Below are positions 18,269 to 28,700 of a stretch of 64,000 nucleotides of DNA, in pieces. Under the pieces are notes generated by a model, which was not told the origin of the DNA, did not search any database, and was given only the letters and a program-made list of their open reading frames with translations. The translations under genes were made by a program, and so were the position numbers. This DNA is from Planctomycetota bacterium (GTDB lineage: Bacteria > Planctomycetota > Planctomycetia > Planctomycetales > Planctomycetaceae), in the NCBI GenBank assembly GCA_022600195.1, contig JAHZKX010000001.1:1-64000 (forward strand), written 5' to 3'. The stretch's first letter is position 1. Every line of letters begins with the position of its first letter.

Positions 18269-20341
18269 CTATTTGGGTTTGCCCAGTTTGACAGTCAGCT
18301 TGACGCGTTTTCCGTCGCGCAAAACTGTGACCTCCACAGATTCTCCGGGGGAAAACATCCTTAATGCCAGATCGAAATCATCTAAACCATCGATTTTTGT
18401 CTTACCCATTTTGATGATGGTATCACCGGCTTTGAGCCCTGCTTTATCCGCAGGGCTTCCGGGCGAAGCACCCGAAATGTGATAGCCTGGACCTTCACCA
18501 CCAAAATCCGGGATACTGCCAAAGTAAGGGCGATTACCAGATCGCATTGTAGCGGCAGGTCGTTTGATTTTTACATACTTGGGTCGATCGGGGTTTTCTG
18601 CAGTGGCAACAGTAATTTCTTCCAGAAAACCGACGATGCGTTGCATGCCGGGAATATTGATCTTATCCCAATCGTCAGAAGGGCGATGATAATCACTGTG
18701 TGTTCCGGTAAAGAGATGCAAAACAGGGATTTGTTTACCGTAAAACGAACTATGATCACTGGGGCCAAATCCCTCTGGTTTGAGTGAGAGTTTCAAGTCG
18801 AATTCTTTCCCAGTTTCTTCGACCAGTTTTTTCCAGCGTGGTGCTGTTCCGGTTCCAAAGACAGTAAGTTTGTCTTTGGTCAAGCGCCCCACCATATCCA
18901 TATTCAGCATGGCAACCGTATTTTTGATATCGAATAATGGATGCTTGACATAGTGAGCTGACCCAATCAGACCGCGTTCTTCTCCCGTAAACGCAATGAA
19001 TACCAGACGTCGTGGAAGAGGTGTCTTTCGCGACGCCAGTCGACGTGCCAGTTCAATCAGCGCAACTGTTCCGGATGCGTTATCATCGGCGCCATTATGA
19101 ACGTCAGTCGAACCCGGAGCCAGTGAACCGACACCTCCAAGACCGACATGATCATAATGGGCGCCAATCACAATCGTTTCGTCAGCATGAGGTCCTTTCC
19201 CATCCAGAACTCCAATCACGTTTTTGATTTCTGTTTTGATCTGTTCTACAGAAATTTCACCTTTGGCTTTCCACTCAGGTAAAACAAAGCTCTGAGGCTT
19301 GAGGCCTTTGTCGATCGAACTCTCCAGTTCCTGAAGAGTCGGTTTTCCCGCTTCTTTGAAAAGCTGATTGCATTTCTCGACGCTGATATGCGCAATAGGA
19401 ATCGAGCGACCATCACCACTACCAGCATACCCGAATTTCATCAGTACATCAAAATTTCCCTCTTTCAAGCGCTTGCGAGTCTGTTGAACCGTATTCAGGG
19501 CTTTTTTCAATTCACGATCAACAGCCGCCTGCTTCTTGGGTGTCGCCTTTTCCCAGTTTTCAGTAGCAGTAATGAGATCTTCAACGGCGTCCTGCTCCAG
19601 TTCCTGGGCTTCTTTTTTATTTTCTCTGGTTGAATAGATATCGTTAACGAATAAAATTGCCTTGGCACCTTTTCCAAAAGCAGTGCTGACTTTATAGCGA
19701 AGTGCAGCATAACGTGAGATGCCATGGGCGCCGGCGAACGGACTTTTTTTATCTCCCTGTTGTGGAGTCCGTCTCATGATGATGACGACTTTATCTTTGA
19801 CATCGATGCCGGCATAGTCACTGTATTTTACATCTTTGGCGTCGATCCCATATCCGCAAAAAGCCAGTTCGGCATCAAACTTTCCGGATCCTCCAAAAGA
19901 GCAGGAACGAAATCCCTGATCGTAAACCAGGGGGATCGATTTATGATCAGGCCCCGTTAACTGTAGTTCATTCTTCGGTCCCAGCTTACTTCCCGTATTA
20001 ATCGTAAATTTCTGGAATGCACTATCCTTGACCGATTGCACATTCAGTCCTGCTGCTTTGAATTCTTTCACGATATAATCAGCGGCAAGATTAATCCCGC
20101 GTGTTGTAACGCCGCGCCCTTCCAGTTCATCTGAGGCCAGGTATTTGATTGCGTCCAGCATGCGTTGACCATTGGCTGCATTCAGGCTCGATTTCACATC
20201 AGGCTTGGTTGTCCTGGCGGGAGTCTCGCCCCAAACCAGTGAAGAACTTTGTGGGTGCGCAAAAATCAGTCCAAACAGAATCAGGAAACAGAATCCAGTA
20301 ATCATTCTTTTGGATGTCGTATTTGAAATCAAAACAGACAT
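18269..20341 (-). CDS. Exported M28 family metallopeptidase with PDZ domain
   Basis: A di-zinc aminopeptidase-type enzyme, 690 residues, exported by a signal peptide (hydrophobic 13-30). A PA-like region (about 140-330, with VKDKVVIIMRR) precedes or interrupts the catalytic domain. The M28 ligands are visible: His395 and Asp397 in GAHYDHVG, Asp420 in NGADDNASG, Glu454/Glu455 in TGEERG, Asp482 in NMDMVG and His552 in HSDYHRPSDD. The last 90 residues form a PDZ domain (SPADKAGLKAGDTIIKM). AGAGG precedes the ATG. It probably degrades peptides in the periplasm or outside the cell. Confidence 0.93.
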   Translation of the reverse strand: MSVLISNTTSKRMITGFCFLILFGLIFAHPQSSSLVWGETPARTTKPDVKSSLNAANGQRMLDAIKYLASDELEGRGVTTRGINLAADYIVKEFKAAGLNVQSVKDSAFQKFTINTGSKLGPKNELQLTGPDHKSIPLVYDQGFRSCSFGGSGKFDAELAFCGYGIDAKDVKYSDYAGIDVKDKVVIIMRRTPQQGDKKSPFAGAHGISRYAALRYKVSTAFGKGAKAILFVNDIYSTRENKKEAQELEQDAVEDLITATENWEKATPKKQAAVDRELKKALNTVQQTRKRLKEGNFDVLMKFGYAGSGDGRSIPIAHISVEKCNQLFKEAGKPTLQELESSIDKGLKPQSFVLPEWKAKGEISVEQIKTEIKNVIGVLDGKGPHADETIVIGAHYDHVGLGGVGSLAPGSTDVHNGADDNASGTVALIELARRLASRKTPLPRRLVFIAFTGEERGLIGSAHYVKHPLFDIKNTVAMLNMDMVGRLTKDKLTVFGTGTAPRWKKLVEETGKEFDLKLSLKPEGFGPSDHSSFYGKQIPVLHLFTGTHSDYHRPSDDWDKINIPGMQRIVGFLEEITVATAENPDRPKYVKIKRPAATMRSGNRPYFGSIPDFGGEGPGYHISGASPGSPADKAGLKAGDTIIKMGKTKIDGLDDFDLALRMFSPGESVEVTVLRDGKRVKLTVKLGKPK

Positions 20342-20629
20342 GATGCCTCTTTCTCAATAATTTGCCTGTGAAAAGCTTGTCTTTTGTTATTACGTGTGCA
20401 GCAGAAAACGCGTTGGAATTTCAATCGAGAGATCTGTTGCTATTTTCGCATTTATAATGCTGAATGGAAGTCAGGTTCTCAAGATAAATCAAAAATCATG
20501 ATGGTTCCAAATTCTTTTTAAGGGTGTGTTTACGCAGGGCAGGTCTGAACTGGCGAATTGATCGAGGAGTGTGTAGAGTTTGTTGTTTAGACAAATATAC
20601 CATTCCACTGCCTGAAATTGGGACAATCA

Positions 20630-22669
20630 ATGGATATTCCTGCCGATATGCTCGTTGACTGTGGGCTACTTTCTGATGAAGCACAAAAGTTCTCAGATAT
20701 ACTCAAAGAGATCCATGTTCAGGATGATGCTGAACTCTGGAAGCAATTAATAGCACAGGTGCTGACACCCGAATTGCCCTTTTCCATTCATCGCCTTTTG
20801 TATCAACGCGTCTTTCATCAGCGAATGGAACAGGGTAAACCCGCGCCAGCCTGGTTCCCGGGAGAACAGGAACAATCCGACTCCCATCTGTCTGAATGGT
20901 TACGCGATTTGAATTTGAATGGCATGGAAGAATTGCAGGACTGGTCGATTCAAAATCGAGAAGCATTTACACAGAAACTGGTCGATTCTCTCAAGATTCC
21001 ATTTTTAGAGCAGCCTCAACAGATTATGAATCTGGATACAGGTGTCGAACAAATCGAATGGCTGACCGGGGCGAAACTCAATATTGTCGAAAGTTGCTTC
21101 AAAAAGAAATCAGACCAGACAGCGATTATATTCCAACAGGGAAGTCAGAAATTACAAAAACTGAGTTATCAGGAACTAAAAGCACTCACTGCGCAAGTCG
21201 CGAATGGACTGCAAGAGGCAGGCATCAAGCCGGGCGAACGCATAGCGGTGATGATGCCGATGACTCCGGAATCAGTGGCGATCTTTCTGGGGATTATCGC
21301 CGCTGGTTGTGTAGTCGTGACGATTGCCGACAGCTTTTCAGCAGAGGAAATGCAAGTCCGGCTCAAGATAACAGAACCGAAATTGATTTTTATTCAGGAT
21401 GTCATTTCTCGAAACAATAAACAACTGCCTCTGTATACCAAGCTGGAGTCTGACAGCAAATTACCAGCAATTGTTCTTCCGGAAAGCGAGACCAGTCAGA
21501 TTCCGCTTCGATCAGGTGATCGTCTTTGGTCAGAGTTTTTATCCGATCATCACGAACTGACATACGCGGCCCGAAAACCACACGATGAAACGACGATCTT
21601 GTTTTCTTCGGGCACAACAGGAAACCCAAAAGGAATTCCCTGGGATCAGACTACTCCAGTCAAAGCTGCCGGTGATGGTTATCTGCATCACGATATTCAT
21701 CCCGGTGATGTAGTCTGCTGGCCCACGAATCTCGGCTGGATGATGGGCCCCTGGCTGGTGTATGCCTCTTTAATGAACGATGCGACGATTGCGCTCTCTG
21801 ATGCGGTTCCCACAAGCCGTGCATTTTGTGAATTTGTTCAGAACGCGAAAGTGACGATGTTGGGGCTGGTTCCCAGTATTGTTTCAGCCTGGCGTAGTCA
21901 GGATCGTGTCGCGGGTCTGGATTGGTCGCAGATTAAAGTTTTCAGTTCGACGGGCGAATGTTCAAATCCTGAAGACATGCTGTGGCTAATGTCGCGGGCC
22001 GGTTATCGTCCCGTGATCGAATATTGTGGTGGCACTGAAACGGGCGGCGGATATATTACAGGTACCGTTTTGAAACCGGGCGTACCCGGTCTGTTTTCCT
22101 GTCCGGCACTCGGTTTTTCCTGGTTCCTTCTGGATGAAACTGGAAATGAAACAACGAATGGAGAAGTCTTTTTTGGCCCACCCGTCATCGGGTTATCAAC
22201 ACGTTTGATTAATCGCGATCACCATGAGGTCTATTTTGCTGACATTCCACCCGGACCCGGCGGGCAGACCCTCAGAAGGCACGGGGATCAGATAGAAGCA
22301 TTACCTGAGGGGTATTATCGGGCACAAGGACGCATTGATGATGCCATGAATCTGGGTGGGATCAAAGTCAGTTCCGTACAATTGGAAGAGTTACTGACTC
22401 AGGCGACCGGAGTCAGAGAGGTTGCCGCGATTGCGGTTCCACCAGAAGGAGGGGGCCCCAGTCTGTTAGTCATTTTTGTGGTCTTGCATGAGGGTGTGTT
22501 GTTCGTCGCAGATCAGTTACAGCAGGAAATGCAGCAGATCATTCGCAGTCAATTAAATCCTCTGTTTAAAATTCATCTCGTACGCGAGATCGAACAATTG
22601 CCAAGAACTGCATCCAATAAAGTGATGCGTCGAAAATTAAGAGATCTCTATCAAGGTTTAAAACTATGA
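20630..22669 (+). CDS. Acyl-CoA synthetase (acetoacetyl-/acetyl-CoA synthetase-like)
   Basis: An adenylate-forming ligase that joins a short-chain acid to CoA through an acyl-AMP. An N-terminal extension of about 120 residues, as in acetyl- and acetoacetyl-CoA synthetases, precedes the AMP-binding domain. Core motifs are FSSGTTGNPKG, the middle motif with EYCGGTETGGGY, YYRAQGRIDDAMNLGGIKVSS and the C-terminal catalytic lysine segment RTASNKVMRR. I chose ATG 20630 (GGGA about six bases upstream) over TTG 20618. It overlaps the thiolase gene by four bases (ATGA), indicating translational coupling. Acetoacetate is the likely acid given the operon, but acetate or a longer acid cannot be excluded. 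Confidence 0.88.
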   Translation: MDIPADMLVDCGLLSDEAQKFSDILKEIHVQDDAELWKQLIAQVLTPELPFSIHRLLYQRVFHQRMEQGKPAPAWFPGEQEQSDSHLSEWLRDLNLNGMEELQDWSIQNREAFTQKLVDSLKIPFLEQPQQIMNLDTGVEQIEWLTGAKLNIVESCFKKKSDQTAIIFQQGSQKLQKLSYQELKALTAQVANGLQEAGIKPGERIAVMMPMTPESVAIFLGIIAAGCVVVTIADSFSAEEMQVRLKITEPKLIFIQDVISRNNKQLPLYTKLESDSKLPAIVLPESETSQIPLRSGDRLWSEFLSDHHELTYAARKPHDETTILFSSGTTGNPKGIPWDQTTPVKAAGDGYLHHDIHPGDVVCWPTNLGWMMGPWLVYASLMNDATIALSDAVPTSRAFCEFVQNAKVTMLGLVPSIVSAWRSQDRVAGLDWSQIKVFSSTGECSNPEDMLWLMSRAGYRPVIEYCGGTETGGGYITGTVLKPGVPGLFSCPALGFSWFLLDETGNETTNGEVFFGPPVIGLSTRLINRDHHEVYFADIPPGPGGQTLRRHGDQIEALPEGYYRAQGRIDDAMNLGGIKVSSVQLEELLTQATGVREVAAIAVPPEGGGPSLLVIFVVLHEGVLFVADQLQQEMQQIIRSQLNPLFKIHLVREIEQLPRTASNKVMRRKLRDLYQGLKL

Positions 22670-23865
22670 GTCAGGGGAAAAAAAAGGTCGCCATCTTAAG
22701 TGCTTCCAGAACGCCCATTGGTGCTTTTAACGGCGCTTTCAAAGAATTATCTGCCGTACAGTTGGGTACGATTGCAGTACTGGAAACGCTCAAACGCAGC
22801 GGCCTGAGTGCTAACCAAGTCGATGAAGTCTTTCTGGGACAAGTTTTTACCGCCGGTTGTGGTATGAATCCGGCGCGACAGGTGGCGGTGAATTCTGGAA
22901 TTCCTTATCAGGTTCCAGCGACAACTGTGAATATGGTGTGCGGCTCCGGATTGAAATCTGTGGCACTTGGGATGCAGACGATTTTGTGTGGCAATGCACG
23001 TGTTGTGATGGCAGGCGGGATGGAAAGTATGAGCAACACTCCCTATCTGCTTCAGGGAGCCCGCTCAGGTTTCAAAATGGGAGACAGGCAACTGGTTGAC
23101 TCGATGGTTCATGATGCCTTGTGGGATGCCTTTTATGATTGTCACATGGGTATTACCGCTGAAAACCTGGCAGAAAAGTATGAGATCTCGCGTGAAGCAC
23201 AGGATCGTTATACCGTTCAAAGCCAACAACGCTGTCAGTCTGCAATCACCGCTGGAAAATTTGATGATGAGATTGTCAGTGTGTCGGTGCCGAGAAAGAA
23301 AGCAGAACCGAAATTGATTTCCGTTGATGAATATCCGCGTAAAGAGACAAACATTGAAAAGATTTCCAGTTTACGTCCCTCCTTTAAAGCAGACGGTACC
23401 GTAACAGCCGCCAATTCTTCTGGTATCAACGATGGTGCGGCGGCTTTGGTACTGGCCGAAGAAAGCTTTGTTGAGGAGCACAACTTAAAGCCGTTAGCCT
23501 GGATTCGCGCATTTTCCAATGTGGGGCTGGATCCCAAGTATATGGGTCTGGGGCCCGCACACGCGATTGAGCAATTATTGAAAGCGGAATCGGTCAATTT
23601 GTCTGAGATCGATCTGCTGGAAGTAAACGAAGCATTTGCAGCCCAAACGCTGGCTGTCGGAAAAGCATTGGATTGGGATGAAGAACGCGTGAATGTGAAT
23701 GGCGGTGCGATCGCGCTCGGTCATCCGTTGGGAGCCAGTGGGGCCCGAATCGCTGTAACCTTGCTGCACGAAATGCAGAAACGGGAGGCACAACATGGGA
23801 TCGCTTCTCTTTGTATTGGTGGGGGGATGGGAATTGCGATGTTATTTGAGGCTGCGGAAGAATAA
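22666..23865 (+). CDS. Thiolase (acetyl-CoA acetyltransferase)
   Basis: Catalyses reversible Claisen condensation of two acetyl-CoA to acetoacetyl-CoA. The 399 residues match family length. The nucleophile Cys92 lies in MVCGSGLKS. The conserved NEAFAAQ, His353 in GHPLGASGARI and Cys383 in SLCIGGGMG complete the catalytic set. The start overlaps the stop of the synthetase gene. Within the operon it most likely splits acetoacetyl-CoA into acetyl-CoA; biosynthetic use is also possible. Cytosolic, no signal peptide. Confidence 0.94.
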   Translation: MSQGKKKVAILSASRTPIGAFNGAFKELSAVQLGTIAVLETLKRSGLSANQVDEVFLGQVFTAGCGMNPARQVAVNSGIPYQVPATTVNMVCGSGLKSVALGMQTILCGNARVVMAGGMESMSNTPYLLQGARSGFKMGDRQLVDSMVHDALWDAFYDCHMGITAENLAEKYEISREAQDRYTVQSQQRCQSAITAGKFDDEIVSVSVPRKKAEPKLISVDEYPRKETNIEKISSLRPSFKADGTVTAANSSGINDGAAALVLAEESFVEEHNLKPLAWIRAFSNVGLDPKYMGLGPAHAIEQLLKAESVNLSEIDLLEVNEAFAAQTLAVGKALDWDEERVNVNGGAIALGHPLGASGARIAVTLLHEMQKREAQHGIASLCIGGGMGIAMLFEAAEE

Positions 23866-23891
23866 ACCGCTTTGATAGATAGAGAGCCGAT

Positions 23892-24827
23892 GTGATGCAG
23901 GAAATAGGAATTCTGGGTGCAGGCTTGATTGGCGCAAGTTGGGCTTCGTTTTTTGCTGCGCAAGGTTTGAGGGTTCGCATCTATGACGTGAACGAAGAAA
24001 TTAAAGAGCGTGCGCTGGAAATAGCAGGCAACAACTTACAGATGCTCGTCCATCTCAATTTACTCAGCCCGCAAGCAGCGAAAACAGGTCAACAAAATTT
24101 GCAAACGGTAAACTCACTCTCCGAATTATTATCGGAAGTTGATTACGTGCAGGAATCGGTCATCGAAGATTATACAATCAAGGCTGAAGTCTATCGCGAG
24201 TTTGAACAATATGCCCCAGATACCGCGATTTTGGCAAGCAGTTCTTCGGGATTATTGATGACAAAAATGCAGTCAGTCATGCAGCATCCGGAACGCGCGT
24301 TGATTGCCCATCCATTTAATCCACCTCATTTGATACCACTGGTCGAACTGGTTCCAGGTGAGCAGACTGCTGCTTTCACAGTAGACACCGTCAAAGCATT
24401 TTTCCTGAAACTAGGAAAGCATCCAGTTGTTTTGAATAAGGAAGTACCCGGTCACATTGCGAATCGTCTGGCGGCGGCTGTCTGGCGGGAATCGCTGGCT
24501 TTGCTCGATGAAGGGGTTGCCAGCGTGGAAGATATTGATGCTGCACTCTGTAAAGGGCCGGGATTAAGATGGGCCATGATGGGACAGCATCTGATTTATG
24601 AACTCGGCGGTGGTGAAGGGGGTTATCAGAAGTTTTTTGATACAATCGGTGCCTCGTTCGAAGAGTACTGGAAGGAAATGCAAGTTTGGACGACGATTCC
24701 CGATTCGGCAAAACAAAAAGCAGTGGCCGGTACTGAGACCTATCTGAATCAAAAAAGTCGTAGCGAATGGTCCGCCTGGAGGGATCAAAAACTGGCACGG
24801 ATTCAACAAGTATTGAGCGAGGAATAA
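23892..24827 (+). CDS. 3-hydroxyacyl-CoA / L-carnitine dehydrogenase-type oxidoreductase
   Basis: An NAD-dependent dehydrogenase with an N-terminal Rossmann fold (GILGAGLIGASWA) and the C-terminal helical domain of the 3-hydroxyacyl-CoA dehydrogenase family. The motif HPFNPPHLIPLVELV and length of 311 resemble L-carnitine dehydrogenase and lambda-crystallin (L-gulonate dehydrogenase) more than FadB-type hydroxyacyl-CoA dehydrogenases. Thus the substrate may be a free 3-hydroxy acid rather than a CoA ester. The ATG three bases into the listed frame is the likely start. It lies 26 bp after the thiolase gene and 3 bp before the next gene. Confidence 0.85.
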   Translation: MMQEIGILGAGLIGASWASFFAAQGLRVRIYDVNEEIKERALEIAGNNLQMLVHLNLLSPQAAKTGQQNLQTVNSLSELLSEVDYVQESVIEDYTIKAEVYREFEQYAPDTAILASSSSGLLMTKMQSVMQHPERALIAHPFNPPHLIPLVELVPGEQTAAFTVDTVKAFFLKLGKHPVVLNKEVPGHIANRLAAAVWRESLALLDEGVASVEDIDAALCKGPGLRWAMMGQHLIYELGGGEGGYQKFFDTIGASFEEYWKEMQVWTTIPDSAKQKAVAGTETYLNQKSRSEWSAWRDQKLARIQQVLSEE

Positions 24828-24830
24828 GGC

Positions 24831-25598
24831 ATGTCATTACCTAAGACCGCTTTGATTACAGGAGCTGCCAGCGGTATCGGAGCCGAAATCGCGAAGACAC
24901 TCTTTCATGATGGCTGTCATGCTGTGATTGCTGATTTGAACGAACCCGAATATCTGTCAGACTTATCGGCGCCAAATCAACGCTGCTTATATATTCCGAC
25001 TGATTTATCAAAACAGGAAAGCTGTCAGGCGTTGGTCGACCGAGTGCTTCAGGAATTTGGATCTGTTGATATTCTGGTGAACAACGCTGGCTTTCAACAT
25101 ATCTCTCCACTGGAAGAATTTCCGGAAATAGTCTGGGAAAAAATGCTGCAGGTCATGTTGACCGCTCCCTTTCTGCTGACCAGATACTTGTTTCCTGCGA
25201 TGAAGCAAAATAACTGGGGTCGTATCATCAATATGGGTTCTATTCATGCGCAGGTGGCATCCGTAAATAAGGCCGGCTATATTGCTGCCAAGCATGGTCT
25301 GGTGGGGCTGACGAAAACAACAGCTCTGGAAGGCGGGCCATTTCAAATTACCGCCAATGTGATTTGTCCGGCTTATGTCCGTACTCCTCTTGTAGAACAG
25401 CAGATCGAATCGCAGGCAAAAACTATGGGGATCAGTATCGAAGAAGTGGAAAGCCAGGTCTTTCTGAAAGCATCAGCTACAGGCAAGATGATCGAACCGG
25501 ATGAAGTCGCGTCAATGGTCAGTTATCTTTGTTCGGAGAAGGCAAAATCCATCACGGGAGCCTGTTGGACCATTGATGGTGGCTGGACCGCTCAATAA
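24831..25598 (+). CDS. SDR dehydrogenase, probably D-3-hydroxybutyrate dehydrogenase
   Basis: A short-chain dehydrogenase of 255 residues with the cofactor motif TGAASGIG, NNAG, the catalytic Ser in MGSIHAQ and the YxxxK pair in GYIAAKHG. The segment NAGFQHISPLEEFPE, the CPAYVRTPLVEQQI loop and the end GGWTAQ are typical of D-3-hydroxybutyrate dehydrogenases, which interconvert 3-hydroxybutyrate and acetoacetate with NAD. It is the last gene of the four-gene operon, with a 3-bp gap upstream. With the synthetase and thiolase it would give a complete route from 3-hydroxybutyrate to acetyl-CoA. Confidence 0.9.
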   Translation: MSLPKTALITGAASGIGAEIAKTLFHDGCHAVIADLNEPEYLSDLSAPNQRCLYIPTDLSKQESCQALVDRVLQEFGSVDILVNNAGFQHISPLEEFPEIVWEKMLQVMLTAPFLLTRYLFPAMKQNNWGRIINMGSIHAQVASVNKAGYIAAKHGLVGLTKTTALEGGPFQITANVICPAYVRTPLVEQQIESQAKTMGISIEEVESQVFLKASATGKMIEPDEVASMVSYLCSEKAKSITGACWTIDGGWTAQ

Positions 25599-25674
25599 AT
25601 GGAATGTGGTTACGAGGATTGCTGCGTTGGATTCGGCAAATCTAACAAAATCACCTATTATTTAATATTGCTTA

Positions 25675-25680
25675 TATAAT
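25675..25680 (+). promoter_or_regulatory. Possible -10 element (TATAAT)
   Basis: A perfect TATAAT lies 65 bp before the next gene, in the 146-bp gap after the hydroxybutyrate operon. No good -35 hexamer stands at the right distance, so this is suggestive only. Confidence 0.3.
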
Positions 25681-25744
25681 ACACACGCATTAAGGTATAC
25701 TTATGTAATTGACTCTGACAGATGTGTAATTGAAATCGTACTGA

Positions 25745-28700
25745 ATGAGGTTACGGATGCATTTACAACGACAGTTGATCACAGCAATATTGATGCTAAT
25801 GGTCTGCTTTTCCCAGCATACATTTGCAGCTGAAGTAGAAGAGCCAATATCCGCCAAGACTCCCGAGCAGATCGCCGCTTTAGGTCTGCGTGGTTTCTAC
25901 ACCAATTTGCAGCATAATAAAGATGGCTCTGTGCGGCTTGTGCGTCTTAGTAAGCCGCATGTGACTCTCGACAAACTCGAACATCTTGAGCAGTTTCTGA
26001 AGTTGGATTATCTTGCGATCGTTTGTCCGCATCTCGGCGATGAAGGATTGGTTCACATTCAGCATCTGACCAATCTGGATACCTTAATGCTTTCTGAATC
26101 GGCGGTCACTGATTCGGGACTTTCTTATTTGAAAAAACTCAACAAGCTGGAGCGACTTTCTCTTGATAATACGAAAATCACAGACAAGGGGCTGGCTCAG
26201 ATTGCACACCTGCAACAACTTAAGGTGCTTTCTCTAAAAAATACAAATGTCACAGACTTAGGGTTACAACATCTAACTGGTTTGAAAAATCTAGAAGTAT
26301 TATTCCTGTCCGGAACCAAAGTGAGTGACGCTGGTGCCAGTAGTCTGGCTGATTTAAAAAAGTTGAAAGTGGTCTATCTTTCACGGACGCAGGTCCGAGG
26401 CAAACAACTTGCACGACTAGCTGATTTACCGCACTTGGAATATCTGGCTCTCAATCACAATGTGTTAGACCAGAATATTATTGATGCAGTATCAAAAATG
26501 TCACAACTGAAAGGGATTGGGCTCTATCACACACAACTCAATCGTGACGCAGTCAACCAACTCAAGAAAAAACTTGCGAAAACGAATATCTTCTCTGAAC
26601 TCGGAACTGAAGCAGACAAGAAGTCAGAGGCTTTGCTTTTCTCAGATTCGAATTCACTGATTGAGAAGCCGGTTTTAGCGCCAATTCAGGAACGCATCAA
26701 TGGCAACGAGAAACTGACACCCGACTTTCAAAGACATGTGATACCGCTATTGGGGAGACTGGGTTGTAACAGCCGCAATTGTCATGGTTCGTTTCAGGGC
26801 CGTGGTGGTTTTCAACTCTCGATGTTTGGTTACGACTTTAAATTGGATCATGATAACCTGCTGAAGCGTATTGACAAACAGAAGCCAGAGAAAAGTCTGG
26901 TCCTGAATAAGCCTACCTCAGAAGACGAACATGAAGGAGGACTGCGACTGCCCCCCGGTGGATGGGAACAGAAATTATTGCGAGAGTGGATCAATGGCGG
27001 AGCGAAATCCGTTGACAAAAACTCCCCCCAATTTGTGCGTCTGGAAGTCACACCCAAACAGATTGTCTTCTCGAAAAAAGGGGAAAAAGCGGCGATCAAG
27101 GCGATCGCGGTCTGGTCAGATGGAACACGTGAAGACGTGACCTGTCTGACTCGCTTTGAATCAAAAGATGATAGTGTGTCCGACGTGACACCGGAAGGAG
27201 TAATTCAAGCCAAAGGAACAGGCGATACTTATATCATTTCTTATTACGATAATGGGATTTTTTCGACACAGGTGATTTTACCTGTTAAGAAGTATCAACC
27301 AGGTGAGTACCCAAAAGTTTCAGCACCCACAGAAATCGATCAGCATGTTGTCAACAAACTGCAAAAGCTAGGGATTCAACCTTCCGGTTTATGCACGGAT
27401 GAAGAATTTCTCCGGCGTGTCAGTCTGGATCTCACTGCAACTCTGCCGACACCGGAAGAGATCCGTGCGTTTGTTAAAGAAAAATCAATCGATAAACGCA
27501 GTAAAAAAATAGAAGAACTGCTCAAACGATCTACCTATGTTGCCTGGTGGAGTATGAAACTCTGTGATCTCACGGGGAGTAATGCCGGTTATCTTGGCGG
27601 AACAGAAATGGCACAGCCAGTGGCGAGTCAGTGGAATGCCTGGATCAAACGTCGTGTTCAAGACAATGTAGGCTGGGACAAAATTGTGTCTGGCATCATC
27701 TTAGGAACGAGCCGAAAACCGGGACAGACCTTTGAAGAATTTATGGCACAACAAAGTGAGTATACCAGTAGCAAAGATCGCGCTGACTTCACGGCTCTCG
27801 ATAATTCACTGCCACATTACTGGGCACGCAGTAACATGTCTGTACCCTCCGATAAAGCTTTGGCGTTTGGCTATACATTTTTAGGGATGAGGCTGGATTG
27901 TGCCCAATGTCACAAGCACCCGTTTGATCAATGGTCCAAACAGGATTTCGTGTTGTTTACCGAGTTTTTTACCCGTATCAAATTTGGTGTGCCTCCCGAT
28001 GCGACTGTCCTGCATGAGCAATCCCGCAATATGCTGGGCGTTCCGGTGAAATTAAATACCGCGGCATTACGCAGGCAAAGTTATTTGCGGATTGCAGCAG
28101 AAGGCCGGCCGATTCCCTGGCGTGAAGTATATATCGAACCAGCAAAGAGCGATAAACAGATTGCCAAGTTGCTGGGAGGACAGGAAATAAACCTCAGTCA
28201 AAATTCTGATCCACGTAAATTATTAATGCGTTGGATGCTGAATGAACCGAATCATTATTTTGCGAAAGCCTTTGTAAATCGTATCTGGGCTCATTATTTT
28301 AATGTGGGGATTATCAATCCACCGGATGATTTGAATCAGGCCAACCCACCCAGTAATAAGGCCTTGTTAGATTATCTGGTGAAGGGGTTTATTGAGAGTG
28401 GCTACGATATGAAATGGCTGCATCGTACCATTACGAATAGTCGAACCTACCAGTTGAGCTGGCGGCCCAATCAGTCGAATCGCAAAGATACTCGTAATTT
28501 TAGTCATGCAGTGCTGCGGCGTTTACCTGCGGAAGTTGCCATCGACGCCATTCTGCAGGCGACGTCAAACAATGAAAAGGTAAGTCAGTTTGTGAGTAAG
28601 GTTGATGGCCGCAAAATTTCACAACATCCACGGTCTTATCAGGCTCGGGCTATTGATTTCTCCTTATTGGTTTTTGGGAAACCATTACGGACTACGAACT

